Shown: positions 8,120 through 17,334, numbered from the stretch's first letter. The stretch is DNA of 64,000 nt from Clostridium aciditolerans (GCF_016316925.1 NZ_JAEEGB010000037.1:1-64000); one strand, 5' to 3'. Notes: generated from the sequence alone by a model not told the origin. Numbers and translations: made by a program.

Positions 8120-8701
8120 ATGAAAAATACAATTGATTGCAAAGGTTTAAAATGCCCACAACCAGTTATTAACACAAAAAAATACTTTGATGCTATAGAA
8201 GAAGGTGAGGCTACTGTAATAGTAGATAATGAAGTATCCAAAAATAACGTAGTTAAATTTGCTGAAAGCAATGGATTTAATAGCAGTGTTGAAGAAAAAG
8301 ATAACTTATATTATATTGTTGTTACAAAAGGAGCCTGTTCATGCAAACCTATGAGTTTTGATACTAAAAAGCTCACAATTGTTATCTCTACTGATAAGAT
8401 GGGACTTGGAGATGACAAGCTTGGTGCAACCTTAATGAAAAGCTATCTATATGCTCTTTCCGAGAGTGATAATTTACCTTCAGACTTACTATTTTTAAAT
8501 GCTGGTGTGAAGCTTACTGTTGAAGAATCAGATTCTTTAGACAGTATAAAGAAACTTGCTGAAAAAGGCGTTAACGTATTGAGCTGTGGAACCTGTCTTG
8601 ATTTTTATGATTTAAAAGAAAAACTAGCAGTTGGTGAGATCACTAATATGTATACAATAGTAGAGAAAATGAACTCATCTGATAACACCATAAAGTTATA
8701 A
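8120..8701 (+). CDS. yedF: Selenium metabolism protein YedF (TusA-DsrE fusion)
   Basis: A 193-residue protein with an N-terminal TusA/SirA-like domain (CKGLKCPQPVINTKK; the CPQP cysteine is the reactive residue) and a C-terminal DsrE/F-like domain with LSCGTCLDF. This fusion is annotated as YedF, whose distribution follows selenium utilisation in comparative genomics. Its chemistry is not established; a sulfur/selenium carrier role is likely. I start at the ATG at 8120, behind AGGAGGATG. Its presence fits the UGA-containing HesB-like gene at 32110 and suggests that this organism makes selenoproteins. Confidence 0.85.
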   Translation: MKNTIDCKGLKCPQPVINTKKYFDAIEEGEATVIVDNEVSKNNVVKFAESNGFNSSVEEKDNLYYIVVTKGACSCKPMSFDTKKLTIVISTDKMGLGDDKLGATLMKSYLYALSESDNLPSDLLFLNAGVKLTVEESDSLDSIKKLAEKGVNVLSCGTCLDFYDLKEKLAVGEITNMYTIVEKMNSSDNTIKL

Positions 8702-8731
8702 TGTATTATTAATATATACATAAGCAATAAA

Positions 8732-8771
8732 AGCCTAAGAAATCTTGTTAAAGCATAAGTTTTCTTAGGCT
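8732..8771. terminator. Bidirectional terminator between yedF and lrgB
   Basis: AGCCTAAGAAA (8732-8742) pairs perfectly with TTTCTTAGGCT (8761-8771), flanked by A- and T-rich stretches, between convergent genes. Confidence 0.8.
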
Positions 8772-8800
8772 CTTATTGAGTTAAAATAAGGAATATGAAT

Positions 8801-9511
8801 TTACATTAAAACATTAAAAATTTTTGCTATTATAGGTGCTATTATAACAGTTATAATTCCAGCGATACCTATAGATAAACTGCTCATGGCACCTTCTATC
8901 TCTCCCATTTCAATTGCTTTTGTAGTCCCAACAGCATGAGAGGCTGTTCCTATTGCTACACCTATTGCCACTTTATCCTTTATTTTAAAGAACTTACATA
9001 TATATGGTCCTATTATCGCTCCAATTATTCCTGTTAATATTATTACTGCTACAGTTATAGAAGTTATTCCGCCTAACTGTTTTGATACCTCAATTCCTAT
9101 AGGTACTGTTATAGATTTCGGTATTAGGGACACATTTATAGTTTTTGGTAAACCAAATAACTTACATAATGATATTATAGTAATAATACTAACTATGCTA
9201 CCTACTGTTATCCCAGAAATTATTGGCACTGCATGGGACTTTAATAGTTCTATCTTTTTATATAGAGGTACAGCTAATATTACTGTAGCGGGAGATAGAA
9301 AGAAAGCAATGAACTGTCCGCCTTTATCATAATCAGCAACATTTATATTAAAAATATTTAAAAAAGCTATTACTAATACTATACTTATAAATAATGGATT
9401 AAATATAGGAAGCCTTGTTTTTTTATTTATAATACATCCTATTTCAAAAGCTATTAAAGATAGCATTATACCAAATAATGGTGTAGAAATTAATTCTTTC
9501 AAGATACTCAA
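8801..9511 (-). CDS. lrgB: LrgB/CidB-family membrane protein
   Basis: A 236-residue integral membrane protein with about seven to eight hydrophobic helices. The conserved LrgB segment LIPKSITVPIGIEVSKQLGG and ATASHAVGT-like GTASHAVGTTKAIEMGE are clear. LrgAB/CidAB proteins were first described as murein hydrolase effectors, and some homologues transport pyruvate or related metabolites. The gene overlaps lrgA by 4 nt, so the two are translationally coupled. Confidence 0.88.
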   Translation of the reverse strand: MSILKELISTPLFGIMLSLIAFEIGCIINKKTRLPIFNPLFISIVLVIAFLNIFNINVADYDKGGQFIAFFLSPATVILAVPLYKKIELLKSHAVPIISGITVGSIVSIITIISLCKLFGLPKTINVSLIPKSITVPIGIEVSKQLGGITSITVAVIILTGIIGAIIGPYICKFFKIKDKVAIGVAIGTASHAVGTTKAIEMGEIEGAMSSLSIGIAGIITVIIAPIIAKIFNVLM

Positions 9512-9849
9512 CTCCTCTTAAATAATTGCACTGTTATTCCCGTTGTTACCATAACAACTATAGTTGATATAATGGTTATTAATACAATATACAGCCAGTA
9601 ATCTTTTAAAACTCCTACCGAAGTTATTAACCCTACTCCTGCCGGTAGAAAGAAAAACGCTAAATGATTTAAGAAGAATTTACTTGCCTCCTCTATAGCC
9701 TCTATCTTTATAATTCCAGTGGATAGGCAGATAAATAAAATTAGCATTCCAATTACATTACCGGGTAAAGCTAAATTAAAAACTTTTCTAAGCAGTTCAC
9801 CTAAAAAGCAAATTATAAGGATAATTGCGAGTTGCCTAATCATCTTCAT
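9508..9849 (-). CDS. lrgA: LrgA/CidA-family holin-like protein
   Basis: A 113-residue membrane protein with four predicted helices and the CidA/LrgA signature LALPGNVIGMLILF (about 27-40) and FFFLPAGVGL (about 66-75). It works with LrgB, encoded immediately downstream with a 4-nt overlap. Start ATG follows GAGGTTTT. No LytSR two-component genes adjoin it, so control is not evident. Confidence 0.88.
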   Translation of the reverse strand: MKMIRQLAIILIICFLGELLRKVFNLALPGNVIGMLILFICLSTGIIKIEAIEEASKFFLNHLAFFFLPAGVGLITSVGVLKDYWLYIVLITIISTIVVMVTTGITVQLFKRS

Positions 9850-9994
9850 GTTAAAACCTCTTTTCTAATTTTGAATATATGAATTTACACACACTATAAT
9901 AATATACACTCTTTTAGTGGTCATACCTCTTTTTTCGAAAAAGATAAAATATAAAAAATTTTCTATTACTTAAAATTGTATACAACAAATAATA

Positions 9995-10034
9995 AATCCT
10001 AAGTTCTTAAACTTAAGCATAAGAACCTAGGATT
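9995..10034 (-). terminator. Terminator of the nitrilase-family gene
   Basis: AATCCTAAGTTCTTA (9995-10009) pairs with TAAGAACCTAGGATT (10020-10034), 15 bp with one wobble, just after the stop codon of the minus-strand gene. Confidence 0.75.
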
Positions 10035-10046
10035 AAAGAATTCTGT

Positions 10047-10877
10047 TTATAGCAAACTCACTCTATATACATCTTCTCTTCTATGTTTGAGAAGAGGAAG
10101 GGATTCTCTAACTTCATTTATATAATCAAAGTCTATATCTTCTATTAGTATTGCTTCTTTCTCATCTAATCTACTAACTACCTCTCCCCAAGGACTAACT
10201 ACTATTGAATTTCCATAAGCTACATAGGAATAATTTATATCTCTAGCGGTGGAAATTCCCGCTACATATATTTGGTTATCTAAAGCTCTGCTCTTAAATA
10301 ATATTTCCCAGTGTGCTGGTCCTGTTGTCATATTAAATGCTGCCGGGATAAAAACTAATTTAGCTCCTTTTAAAGCCATAATTCTAAGAAGTTCAGGAAA
10401 TCTTATATCATAACATATTGCCACTCCAATTTTCCCATACTCTGTATCAACAATAGTTACATCCTTTCCCCCTGTAAGAACTTCTGATTCTTTAAAGCTG
10501 ACGCGATCTTTTATATCAATATCAAATAGATGCATCTTTCTATGTTTTCCAATTAAGTTTCCTTTATTATCAAAAATAAAAGAAGTATTGTACACTCTGC
10601 CTTGGTCATCTAACTCAGGAATCGATCCTCCTATTAAGTAGATGTTTTTTTCCTTTGCAGCATTTGATAACATTTTTATAGTTTCACCCTGTGGAAAAGT
10701 TTCAGCATATTCCCTAAAGCGTTTATTGTCATATGGACAATTAAACATTTCTGGTAGTGAAACAATTTTAGCGCCTTTATCCGCCGCATCGTATATCATT
10801 TTTTTAGCTCTCTCTTTGTTCTCTTTTTTGCCTGCCACAACCATCATCTGACACAAAGCTATTCTCACTTTATCCAT
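10047..10877 (-). CDS. Carbon-nitrogen hydrolase, omega-amidase (Nit2)-like
   Basis: A 276-residue member of the nitrilase superfamily. The Glu-Lys-Cys catalytic triad is visible in LPEMFNCPY, GKHRKMHLFDI and VAICYDIRFPEL. The KMHLFDIDI segment resembles omega-amidase/Nit2 enzymes, which deaminate 2-oxoglutaramate and 2-oxosuccinamate formed by transamination of glutamine and asparagine. The start is the ATG at 10875-10877 behind GGGGGGA; the longer frame upstream reads as untranslated AT-rich sequence. Alternatives are other C-N hydrolases such as N-carbamyl hydrolases. Confidence 0.8.
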   Translation of the reverse strand: MDKVRIALCQMMVVAGKKENKERAKKMIYDAADKGAKIVSLPEMFNCPYDNKRFREYAETFPQGETIKMLSNAAKEKNIYLIGGSIPELDDQGRVYNTSFIFDNKGNLIGKHRKMHLFDIDIKDRVSFKESEVLTGGKDVTIVDTEYGKIGVAICYDIRFPELLRIMALKGAKLVFIPAAFNMTTGPAHWEILFKSRALDNQIYVAGISTARDINYSYVAYGNSIVVSPWGEVVSRLDEKEAILIEDIDFDYINEVRESLPLLKHRREDVYRVSLL

Positions 10878-11114
10878 TACAAATCCCCCCATGAAACTAA
10901 GCATAAATATGTATTTCTTCTTATAATATATTATATCATTTTTAATAAAGTTAATATTAATTTTATTATAGTTCATATTGACATTTACGTATATTACTAT
11001 ATACTATATGACGTAAAACACTATCAATTTACTTTTTTATAAACTATCTATATAGAGTTCGCAGTATAAAAATAATACGACGTAATTTTTTTTAGAAGAC
11101 AGAGGACAATTGAT

Positions 11115-11139
11115 AAAAATTTTGTGCCACAAAATTTTT
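11115..11139. promoter_or_regulatory. 25-bp near-perfect palindrome upstream of tcdA
   Basis: AAAAATTTTGTG (11115-11126) and CACAAAATTTTT (11128-11139) are exact inverted copies around a single C, about 50 bp before the tcdA start codon. The one-base centre favours a DNA operator over an RNA hairpin. The cognate regulator is unknown. Confidence 0.45.
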
Positions 11140-11187
11140 ATACTGAGAATCAATCTATTCATTTTTATAAATATAGAGGAGATAATT

Positions 11188-11949
11188 ATGAAACAACATT
11201 CACTTTCAAGAACAGAACTTTTAGTAGGCAAAGAAGCTCTAGAGAAGCTTTCAAATAGCAAAGTTGTAGTTTTCGGTTTAGGTGGTGTAGGAAGCTTTAC
11301 ATTAGAGGCCTTAGTTAGAGCTGGAGTTGGACACCTAGTACTAGTTGATGATGACACTGTCTGTCTAACTAATATAAATAGACAGATACATGCTAACTTT
11401 GATACAATCAGCAAACCAAAGGTTGAGGTTTTAAGAGATAGAGTCTTAAGGATAAATCCTAAATGTACCGTTGAAATACATCAAACTTTTGTAAAGGAAG
11501 ATAACATTGCCGAAATAATTCCTTTAGATACCGATTACGTTGTAGATGCAATTGATACCGTTTCTTCTAAGCTATCTTTGATAGTTTGGTGCAAGGAACA
11601 TAACATAGATATAATAAGTTGTATGGGTACTGGAAATAAACTTGACCCTACTAGATTTAAAATTGTAGATATATATGATACTAAGATATGTCCTCTAGCA
11701 AAAGTTATGCGCTATGAACTTAGGAAAAGAGAAATTAAGAATTTAAAGGTATTATTTTCTGATGAAATGCCTATGAAACCAAAATTAGAAGAAGTAGTTA
11801 CCTGCAAGGAGGGCTGTGTTTGCACTGGCGGAACAAAAAAATGTAGTGCTAAAAGACAGATACCTGGAAGTATATCCTTTGTTCCTCCTGTAGCTGGTAT
11901 GATAATAGGCGGAGAGGTAGTTAAAGATATTATTAAGGAATATATATAG
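11188..11949 (+). CDS. tcdA: tRNA threonylcarbamoyladenosine dehydratase (TcdA/CsdL)
   Basis: A 253-residue ThiF/E1-like enzyme. It has the nucleotide-binding GLGGVGSF loop (about 30-37), DDDTVCLTNINRQ with the catalytic-type Asp/Arg, and the C-terminal cysteine-rich stretch CKEGCVCTGGTKKC that binds zinc. TcdA uses ATP to cyclise t6A to ct6A in tRNAs decoding ANN codons. The start is the ATG behind GAGGAGATAATT; the frame is open further upstream but without a ribosome binding site. Confidence 0.88.
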   Translation: MKQHSLSRTELLVGKEALEKLSNSKVVVFGLGGVGSFTLEALVRAGVGHLVLVDDDTVCLTNINRQIHANFDTISKPKVEVLRDRVLRINPKCTVEIHQTFVKEDNIAEIIPLDTDYVVDAIDTVSSKLSLIVWCKEHNIDIISCMGTGNKLDPTRFKIVDIYDTKICPLAKVMRYELRKREIKNLKVLFSDEMPMKPKLEEVVTCKEGCVCTGGTKKCSAKRQIPGSISFVPPVAGMIIGGEVVKDIIKEYI

Positions 11950-11984
11950 GGTTCCAATTTGGACCCCTATACCCATAACTCTAA

Positions 11985-12488
11985 TTATACTTTGTCAATA
12001 TATTTTTCAAATAATTCATTTATAGCTTCTCTTTCTGAAGTAGAAACTATCCAATCTTTAGTTTGTATTTTTTCATTCTTTCTAATCTTAAATATAAGTA
12101 GGTCTTCCTTATCTTTAGACCAATTCCATTCAACAATACTGCTCCAATCAGTAAAATTATAATAGGAATTACTATAAAAACTTTTTTGTCCGATACCGGT
12201 ACTCGTTATTATTTTCAATTTGCTAAAATCATAAATGCTTAGTAAAAAATATACTACTATAAATATTCCAAGCATTGTAAAGTACCCTGTTATTATTACG
12301 TAGATAAAATAAGCTATTAAACCTATAAATAATAATGCTAAAAATCTTCTCTTTGCATATCCTAAGTTAAGTATAAATAATTTATCTCCATATTCTTTAT
12401 TTATACTTCTTCCTTTTATGAAGGAGAGAAAAAACTGAATGACTGACGCAACAATTAATGCTATTTTTAATAATTCTTCAAATCCCAA
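11985..12488 (-). CDS. Membrane protein of unknown function (DUF5673-like)
   Basis: A 167-residue protein with an N-terminal hydrophobic helix, a further pair of membrane helices (about 50-85) and a soluble C-terminal domain (about 90-167, KIITSTGIGQKSFY...WSSIVEWNWSKDKED...ISTS-type ending). The layout resembles DUF5673/YcxB-like proteins. It starts at a TTG (12486-12488) after AGGTGTGA. I do not recognise a function. It converges with tcdA. Confidence 0.55.
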   Translation of the reverse strand: MGFEELLKIALIVASVIQFFLSFIKGRSINKEYGDKLFILNLGYAKRRFLALLFIGLIAYFIYVIITGYFTMLGIFIVVYFLLSIYDFSKLKIITSTGIGQKSFYSNSYYNFTDWSSIVEWNWSKDKEDLLIFKIRKNEKIQTKDWIVSTSEREAINELFEKYIDKV

Positions 12489-12930
12489 ATACTTTCACAC
12501 CTAACTTCTTATATTTTAATATTATCTATAAATAGAACTTACCACTCCCTTCCTATAGTTAAATTATAATATACTCAGTAAATTTTTTCACTAAATTATA
12601 AATTTACATAAAATAATAAATTTTTTGTTTAAAATATTTATTAAAAAAATTATAAATCACCTTTTATGAATTAATTATTTTTAAAACTAATTAGAATAAT
12701 AATTTACATTGAATAATAAAAATAGCATCATTATTGTCAAACTATTTATGCAATTTATAATTCACCAACACTTCTCCTTAACCTAGTTACAATAGAAAAT
12801 CTGTATAATACAACATAAAAATTAATCTTTTTTCATTTCTTTATTGCAATTTTCTCTCTTTTCTAAAAAATCACTTGTTAAAAATATCGAAAACTTTACC
12901 TGTTATTTCTCAATCAATCTTTGTCGAAAT

Positions 12931-12948
12931 TTGTATTTTAATTAACAA
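12931..12948. promoter_or_regulatory. Candidate Rex-type operator
   Basis: The 18-mer TTGTATTTTAATTAACAA keeps the perfect right half TTAACAA and the TTGT of the left half of the Rex consensus (TTGTTAA, 4 nt, TTAACAA). Rex represses fermentative and hydrogenase genes at low NADH/NAD+. It lies about 170 bp upstream of hydC. The left half has three mismatches, so this is only a candidate. Confidence 0.3.
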
Positions 12949-13050
12949 GATAATATGTGCTTTTTTTCTTTTTATAATGATTATTTCTTTTTTATTTATT
13001 ATTTTATTAATTTTTTTCAAAAAACACTTATATTTTCAAAAAAAGTTTGA

Positions 13051-13056
13051 TATAAT
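13051..13056 (+). promoter_or_regulatory. -10 box of the hyd operon
   Basis: A perfect TATAAT at 13051-13056, giving an expected transcript start near 13063, about 40 nt before the hydC GTG. The -35 region is AT-rich without a good TTGACA match. Confidence 0.45.
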
Positions 13057-13103
13057 TTAATTGCAGAGAAAAAAACATATACATTCAAAGGGGGTATACC
13101 TTA

Positions 13104-13583
13104 GTGTGTTCAAATAATCTAAAAGATCAATATTTTAAAGAACTTGGTGAATTCATTGACAATCTTTCTGACAAAAAAGGAGCCTTAATAGCTGTACTTC
13201 ATAAGGCCCAACATATTTTTGGCTATTTGCCTCAAGAGGTACAGACATTTGTAGCCAAAAAATTAGACCTACCTGTATCAAAGGTTAACGGTGTTGTTAC
13301 TTTCTATTCTTACTTTACAGAAATACCAACAGGTAAATACGTTATAAACGTATGTATGGGAACTGCTTGCTTCGTTAAAGGTGCAGGAGAAGTTCTTGAA
13401 GAATTCGAAAGAAAATTAGGTATAAAAGTTGGACAAACTACATCTGATGGAAAATTTACTGTTCAAGTTTTAAGATGCGTAGGCGCATGTGGACTTGCTC
13501 CTGTAGTTACTGTAAATGATAAGGTTTACGGTCACTTCACAAAACAAATGGTTGATAAAATTTTAGATGAGTATAATGAATAG
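13104..13583 (+). CDS. hydC: NuoE-like subunit of [FeFe]-hydrogenase (HydC)
   Basis: A 159-residue thioredoxin-like [2Fe-2S] protein of the NuoE/24-kDa family. The cluster ligands are CMGTACF (about 84-90) and CVGACGL (about 126-132). It is the first gene of a hydC-hydB-hydA operon, and its product passes electrons between the flavin subunit and the hydrogenase chain. It begins with GTG at 13104 behind GGGGGTATACC. The subunit set matches the trimeric electron-bifurcating hydrogenases of Thermotoga and clostridia, which couple NAD(P)H and ferredoxin to H2. Confidence 0.9.
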   Translation: MCSNNLKDQYFKELGEFIDNLSDKKGALIAVLHKAQHIFGYLPQEVQTFVAKKLDLPVSKVNGVVTFYSYFTEIPTGKYVINVCMGTACFVKGAGEVLEEFERKLGIKVGQTTSDGKFTVQVLRCVGACGLAPVVTVNDKVYGHFTKQMVDKILDEYNE

Positions 13584-13595
13584 GAGGTAGCAGCA

Positions 13596-15491
13596 TTGAA
13601 TAGAATCAATTCTTTTGAAGAGCTCCAAAAAATTTCTCAAGATTTTTCAAAAAAATTAGATATGAGGGAACCTTCTCACGAAGAAGAACTTGCTGTTGAA
13701 AATAAAAGATGTGAACGTTATGTAACAGTTTGCGGCGGAACAGGATGTAAATCCGCTGAAAGTGATAAGATTATCGAAAACTTACAAGCTGAAATAGATA
13801 AAGCAGGATTATCTGACGAAGTTACAGTAGCTGTTACTGGATGCTTTGGATTCTGCGAAAAAGGACCTATAGTTAAAATAAGTCCTGACAATGCATTCTA
13901 CGTACACGTTACACCAGATGATGCAGCTGAAATAGTTACTGAACATCTATTAGAAGGTAGAATAGTTGATAGACTTCTATATGAAGAACCAACTATAAAA
14001 GAGAAAGTTAAAAGACAAGATGAAATGTCTTTCTATAAAAAGCAAGAAAGAATTGCTCTTAGAAACTGTGGTTTAATAAACCCTGAAGATATAACTGAAT
14101 CAATTGGAGCAGAAGGCTATTTAGCACTTGGAAAAGTTCTAACTGATATGACTCCAGATGACGTTATTAAAGTGATGATTGACTCTGGTTTAAGAGGTAG
14201 AGGAGGCGGCGGTTTCCCTACAGGCAAAAAATGGGCATTTGCTAAAGCATATGACGCAGATCAAAAATATATAATCTGTAATGCTGACGAAGGTGACCCA
14301 GGTGCATTCATGGATCGTTCAATACTTGAAGGAGATCCAAACAGTGTACTAGAAGCTATGGCAATAGCAGGATATGCAATTGGAGCTACTAAAGGTGTTA
14401 TATACATTAGAGCTGAATATCCTCTTGCTGTTAATAGATTAATGATAGCATTAAAGCAAGCTAAAGAACTTGGCCTTCTTGGCGAAAACATTTTAGGATC
14501 AAACTTTAGCTTTGATATAGAAATAAAATATGGTGCTGGTGCTTTCGTATGCGGTGAAGAAACTGCTTTAATTCATTCAGTAGAAGGCTGCCGTGGTGAG
14601 CCTACAAACAAACCACCATTCCCAGCAGAAAGCGGACTTTGGAATAAGCCTACATGTGTGAACAATGTTGAAACTTATGCTAATATTCCAGCAATAATAA
14701 ATAAAGGTGCTGACTGGTATAATTCAATCGGTACTGCTGGTTCTAAAGGAACAAAAGTTTTTGCCCTTGCAGGAAAAATTAACAACGTTGGTCTTGTTGA
14801 AGTTCCTATGGGTACTACTTTAAGAGAAATAATCTATGATATAGGCGGCGGAATTAAAAACGGCCGTAAGTTTAAGGCAGTTCAAACTGGAGGACCTTCT
14901 GGCGGATGTATCCCTGCTGAAGACTTAGATATTGCAATAGATTATGAATCATTAACTTCTATCGGATCCATGATGGGTTCAGGTGGAATGATAGTTATGG
15001 ATGAAGATAACTGTATGGTTGACATAGCTAAATTCTATCTAGAGTTCACTGTGGAAGAATCCTGTGGAAAGTGTACTCCATGTAGAGTTGGAAACAAACG
15101 TTTACTTGAAATATTAACAAAAATAACAAATGGACAAGGTACTGAACAGGATTTAGAAAACTTAAAAGAATTAGCACAGACTATAAAAGATACTTCTCTT
15201 TGTGGTCTTGGACAAACTGCTCCAAACCCAGTATTAAGTACTATGAAATACTTCTGGGATGAGTATGTAGCCCACGTTAAAGAAAGAAGATGTCCTGCAG
15301 GTGTTTGTAAGAACCTAGTACGCTATGAAATTACAAACAAATGTATTGGATGTACTAAGTGTGCAAGAAACTGTCCTGTATCATGTATCAGTGGTAAAGT
15401 TAAAGAGCTTCATACTATCATACAAGATAAGTGTATTAAGTGTGGCGCATGCTTTACTGGCTGTCCAGTTGATGCAGTAATCAAAAAGTAA
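13596..15491 (+). CDS. hydB: NuoF-like flavoprotein subunit of [FeFe]-hydrogenase (HydB)
   Basis: A 631-residue subunit with an N-terminal thioredoxin-like [2Fe-2S] domain (CGGTGC, about 46-51, and CFGFC), an FMN/NAD(P)-binding core (GLRGRGGGGFPTGKKW, GDEGDPGAFMDR-like ADEGDPGAFMDR), an SLBB domain, the [4Fe-4S] NuoF motif SCGKCTPCRVG, and two C-terminal ferredoxin clusters (CIGCTKCARNCP, CIKCGACFTGCP). It is the likely flavin site for bifurcation between NAD(P)H and ferredoxin. It starts at TTG 13596, behind AGGAGGT, 12 nt after hydC. Its stop codon overlaps an ATG of the next frame. Confidence 0.92.
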   Translation: MNRINSFEELQKISQDFSKKLDMREPSHEEELAVENKRCERYVTVCGGTGCKSAESDKIIENLQAEIDKAGLSDEVTVAVTGCFGFCEKGPIVKISPDNAFYVHVTPDDAAEIVTEHLLEGRIVDRLLYEEPTIKEKVKRQDEMSFYKKQERIALRNCGLINPEDITESIGAEGYLALGKVLTDMTPDDVIKVMIDSGLRGRGGGGFPTGKKWAFAKAYDADQKYIICNADEGDPGAFMDRSILEGDPNSVLEAMAIAGYAIGATKGVIYIRAEYPLAVNRLMIALKQAKELGLLGENILGSNFSFDIEIKYGAGAFVCGEETALIHSVEGCRGEPTNKPPFPAESGLWNKPTCVNNVETYANIPAIINKGADWYNSIGTAGSKGTKVFALAGKINNVGLVEVPMGTTLREIIYDIGGGIKNGRKFKAVQTGGPSGGCIPAEDLDIAIDYESLTSIGSMMGSGGMIVMDEDNCMVDIAKFYLEFTVEESCGKCTPCRVGNKRLLEILTKITNGQGTEQDLENLKELAQTIKDTSLCGLGQTAPNPVLSTMKYFWDEYVAHVKERRCPAGVCKNLVRYEITNKCIGCTKCARNCPVSCISGKVKELHTIIQDKCIKCGACFTGCPVDAVIKK

Positions 15492-15523
15492 TGCATGAAA
15501 TTTTTAAGAAAGAGGTGGACGTT

Positions 15524-17248
15524 TTGAGTTTAGTTACTATCACTATAAATAATAAACAACTACAAGTAGAACAAGGAACTACTATTCTACAAGCAGCAAA
15601 ACTACTTGAAATTAATATACCAACATTGTGTCATTTAAACTTACATGATGGAGTTGAAAATAAACCTGGTTCATGTAGAGTATGTATGGTAGAAGTTGAA
15701 GGAAGAAGAAACTTAGCTCCAGCTTGTACTACTCCTGTGTCTGAAGGCATGGTTGTAAAAACAAATTCTATAAAAGCTATAAAAGCTCGTAGAACAGTTG
15801 TGGAACTTCTTTTATCCGACCATCCACAAGACTGCTTACTTTGCGAAAAAAATACTAACTGCGAACTTCAAACATTAGCAGCAGATATGGGTATACGCGA
15901 AATTAAATATAAAGGTGAAATGTCTACTTATCCTAAAGATACTTCCAGTGCTTCAATTGAGCGTAATTTAGATAAATGCATATTATGTAGAAGATGTGAA
16001 ACTGTATGCAGCGAAATTCAAACAGTATCTGTTTTATCAGCTGTTAACAGAGGTTTTGAAACTGTTATCTCCCCTGCTTTTGGTATGCCAATGGTTGATA
16101 CAAATTGTACTTTCTGTGGCCAATGTGTATCTGTTTGTCCAACTGGTGCTTTAACTGAAGTTAACAATACATCAAAAGTATGGGATGCATTAAATGATAA
16201 AGATAAATTTGTTGTAGTTCAGACAGCACCTGCTGTAAGAGCTGCTCTAGGTGAAGAATTCGGAATAGAAATTGGAAAAGCAGTTACAGGTAAAATGGTT
16301 GCATCACTTCGTTCCCTTGGATTTGACAAAATCTTTGATACTGATTTCGCTGCGGATTTAACTATAATGGAGGAAGCAACAGAATTAATGGGAAGAATTC
16401 AAAACGGAGGAAGACTTCCAATGCTTACAAGCTGTTGTCCTGGTTGGATAAACTTCTTTGAACATGAATTTGCAGATTTATTAGATGTTCCATCTAGCTG
16501 TAAATCACCACAGCAAATGTTTGGCGCAATAGCTAAAAGTTATTATGCTGAAAAGATGAATATAGATCCGAAAAATTTGGTTGTAGTTTCAGTAATGCCT
16601 TGCTTGGCTAAAAAATACGAAGCAGCAAGAGAAGAAATGAACAACGATGTAGATGTAGTTATAAGTACTAGAGAGTTAGCTAAAATGATAAAAGAAGCTG
16701 GAATTGACTTTAATTCATTAGACAATGAAGAATTTGACAGCATTCTTGGAGAATCTACTGGTGCAGGAGTTATATTTGGTGTTACTGGTGGAGTTATGGA
16801 AGCAGCTCTACGTACAGCTTATGAATGGATAACTGGCGAGAAACTAGATGATGTAGAGTTTACAGTTATTCGTGGTTTAGATGGAATTAGAGAAGCTACA
16901 ATAAAAATTAAAGATATGGAAGTAAAAGCTGCTATTGCTAGCGGACTTGGAAATGCTCGTACACTTCTTAATAAAATAAGAAATGGAGAAGCAAATTATC
17001 AAATAATCGAAATCATGGCTTGTCCTGGTGGATGTATAGACGGAGGCGGTCAGCCATATATACATGGTAATTATGATATTTTATCTAAGAGAGCAAATGC
17101 ATTGTACGAAGAAGATAGAAATAAGCCAATTAGAAAATCTCATGAAAATCCAGCTATAATCAAGCTTTATGAGGAATACTTAGGTAAACCAAATAGTGAA
17201 AAAGCTCATAAGTTACTTCATACTCATTATACTTGCCGCGAATGTTAA
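15524..17248 (+). CDS. hydA: [FeFe]-hydrogenase catalytic subunit (HydA)
   Basis: A 574-residue hydrogenase with an N-terminal [2Fe-2S] domain (CHL...CRVCMVE...C), a His/Cys cluster region (DHPQDCLLCEKNTNCELQ), two [4Fe-4S] clusters (CILCRRCETVC, CTFCGQCVSVCP) and the H-cluster motifs TSCCPGW, MPCLAKK and ACPGGCIDGGGQP. The proton-relay Cys of TSCC is present, so it should be fully catalytic. The C-terminus ends in TCREC, an extra CxxC pair. I prefer the TTG at 15524, placed behind AGAGGTGG, over the ATG at 15491 that overlaps the hydB stop. Cofactor specificity (NAD or NADP) cannot be read. Confidence 0.92.
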   Translation: MSLVTITINNKQLQVEQGTTILQAAKLLEINIPTLCHLNLHDGVENKPGSCRVCMVEVEGRRNLAPACTTPVSEGMVVKTNSIKAIKARRTVVELLLSDHPQDCLLCEKNTNCELQTLAADMGIREIKYKGEMSTYPKDTSSASIERNLDKCILCRRCETVCSEIQTVSVLSAVNRGFETVISPAFGMPMVDTNCTFCGQCVSVCPTGALTEVNNTSKVWDALNDKDKFVVVQTAPAVRAALGEEFGIEIGKAVTGKMVASLRSLGFDKIFDTDFAADLTIMEEATELMGRIQNGGRLPMLTSCCPGWINFFEHEFADLLDVPSSCKSPQQMFGAIAKSYYAEKMNIDPKNLVVVSVMPCLAKKYEAAREEMNNDVDVVISTRELAKMIKEAGIDFNSLDNEEFDSILGESTGAGVIFGVTGGVMEAALRTAYEWITGEKLDDVEFTVIRGLDGIREATIKIKDMEVKAAIASGLGNARTLLNKIRNGEANYQIIEIMACPGGCIDGGGQPYIHGNYDILSKRANALYEEDRNKPIRKSHENPAIIKLYEEYLGKPNSEKAHKLLHTHYTCREC

Positions 17249-17297
17249 TTGTTTGCCCTAATCCCTAAAACCCTAAAAAGTATTAGGATTGTTTAAA

Positions 17298-17334
17298 AAA
17301 GATGGTGTCTCAATATCCCCGAGACACCATCTTT
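17298..17334. terminator. Strong bidirectional terminator between hydA and the sensory operon
   Basis: AAAGATGGTGTCTC (17298-17311) and GAGACACCATCTTT (17321-17334) form a perfect 14-bp stem with a 9-nt loop. It separates the convergent hydCBA and sensory hydrogenase operons. Confidence 0.9.

Larger units (their letters stand above)
12489..13103. other. Long upstream region of the hyd operon
   Basis: About 615 bp, extremely AT-rich, with no supportable gene. It holds a clear -10 box near the operon and a partial Rex-like dyad (separate entries). Short open frames inside it lack ribosome binding sites and look like composition artefacts. Confidence 0.5.

Noticed and set aside
12875-13060. 61-codon open frame upstream of hydC
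   Set aside because: No ribosome binding site, low-complexity Phe/Ile-rich translation and overlap with the promoter; a product of AT-rich composition.
15491-15523. ATG at 15491 as the start of hydA
   Set aside because: It has no ribosome binding site and adds 11 residues not expected before the ferredoxin domain; the TTG at 15524 follows AGAGGTGG at proper spacing. Translational coupling to hydB keeps the ATG possible.
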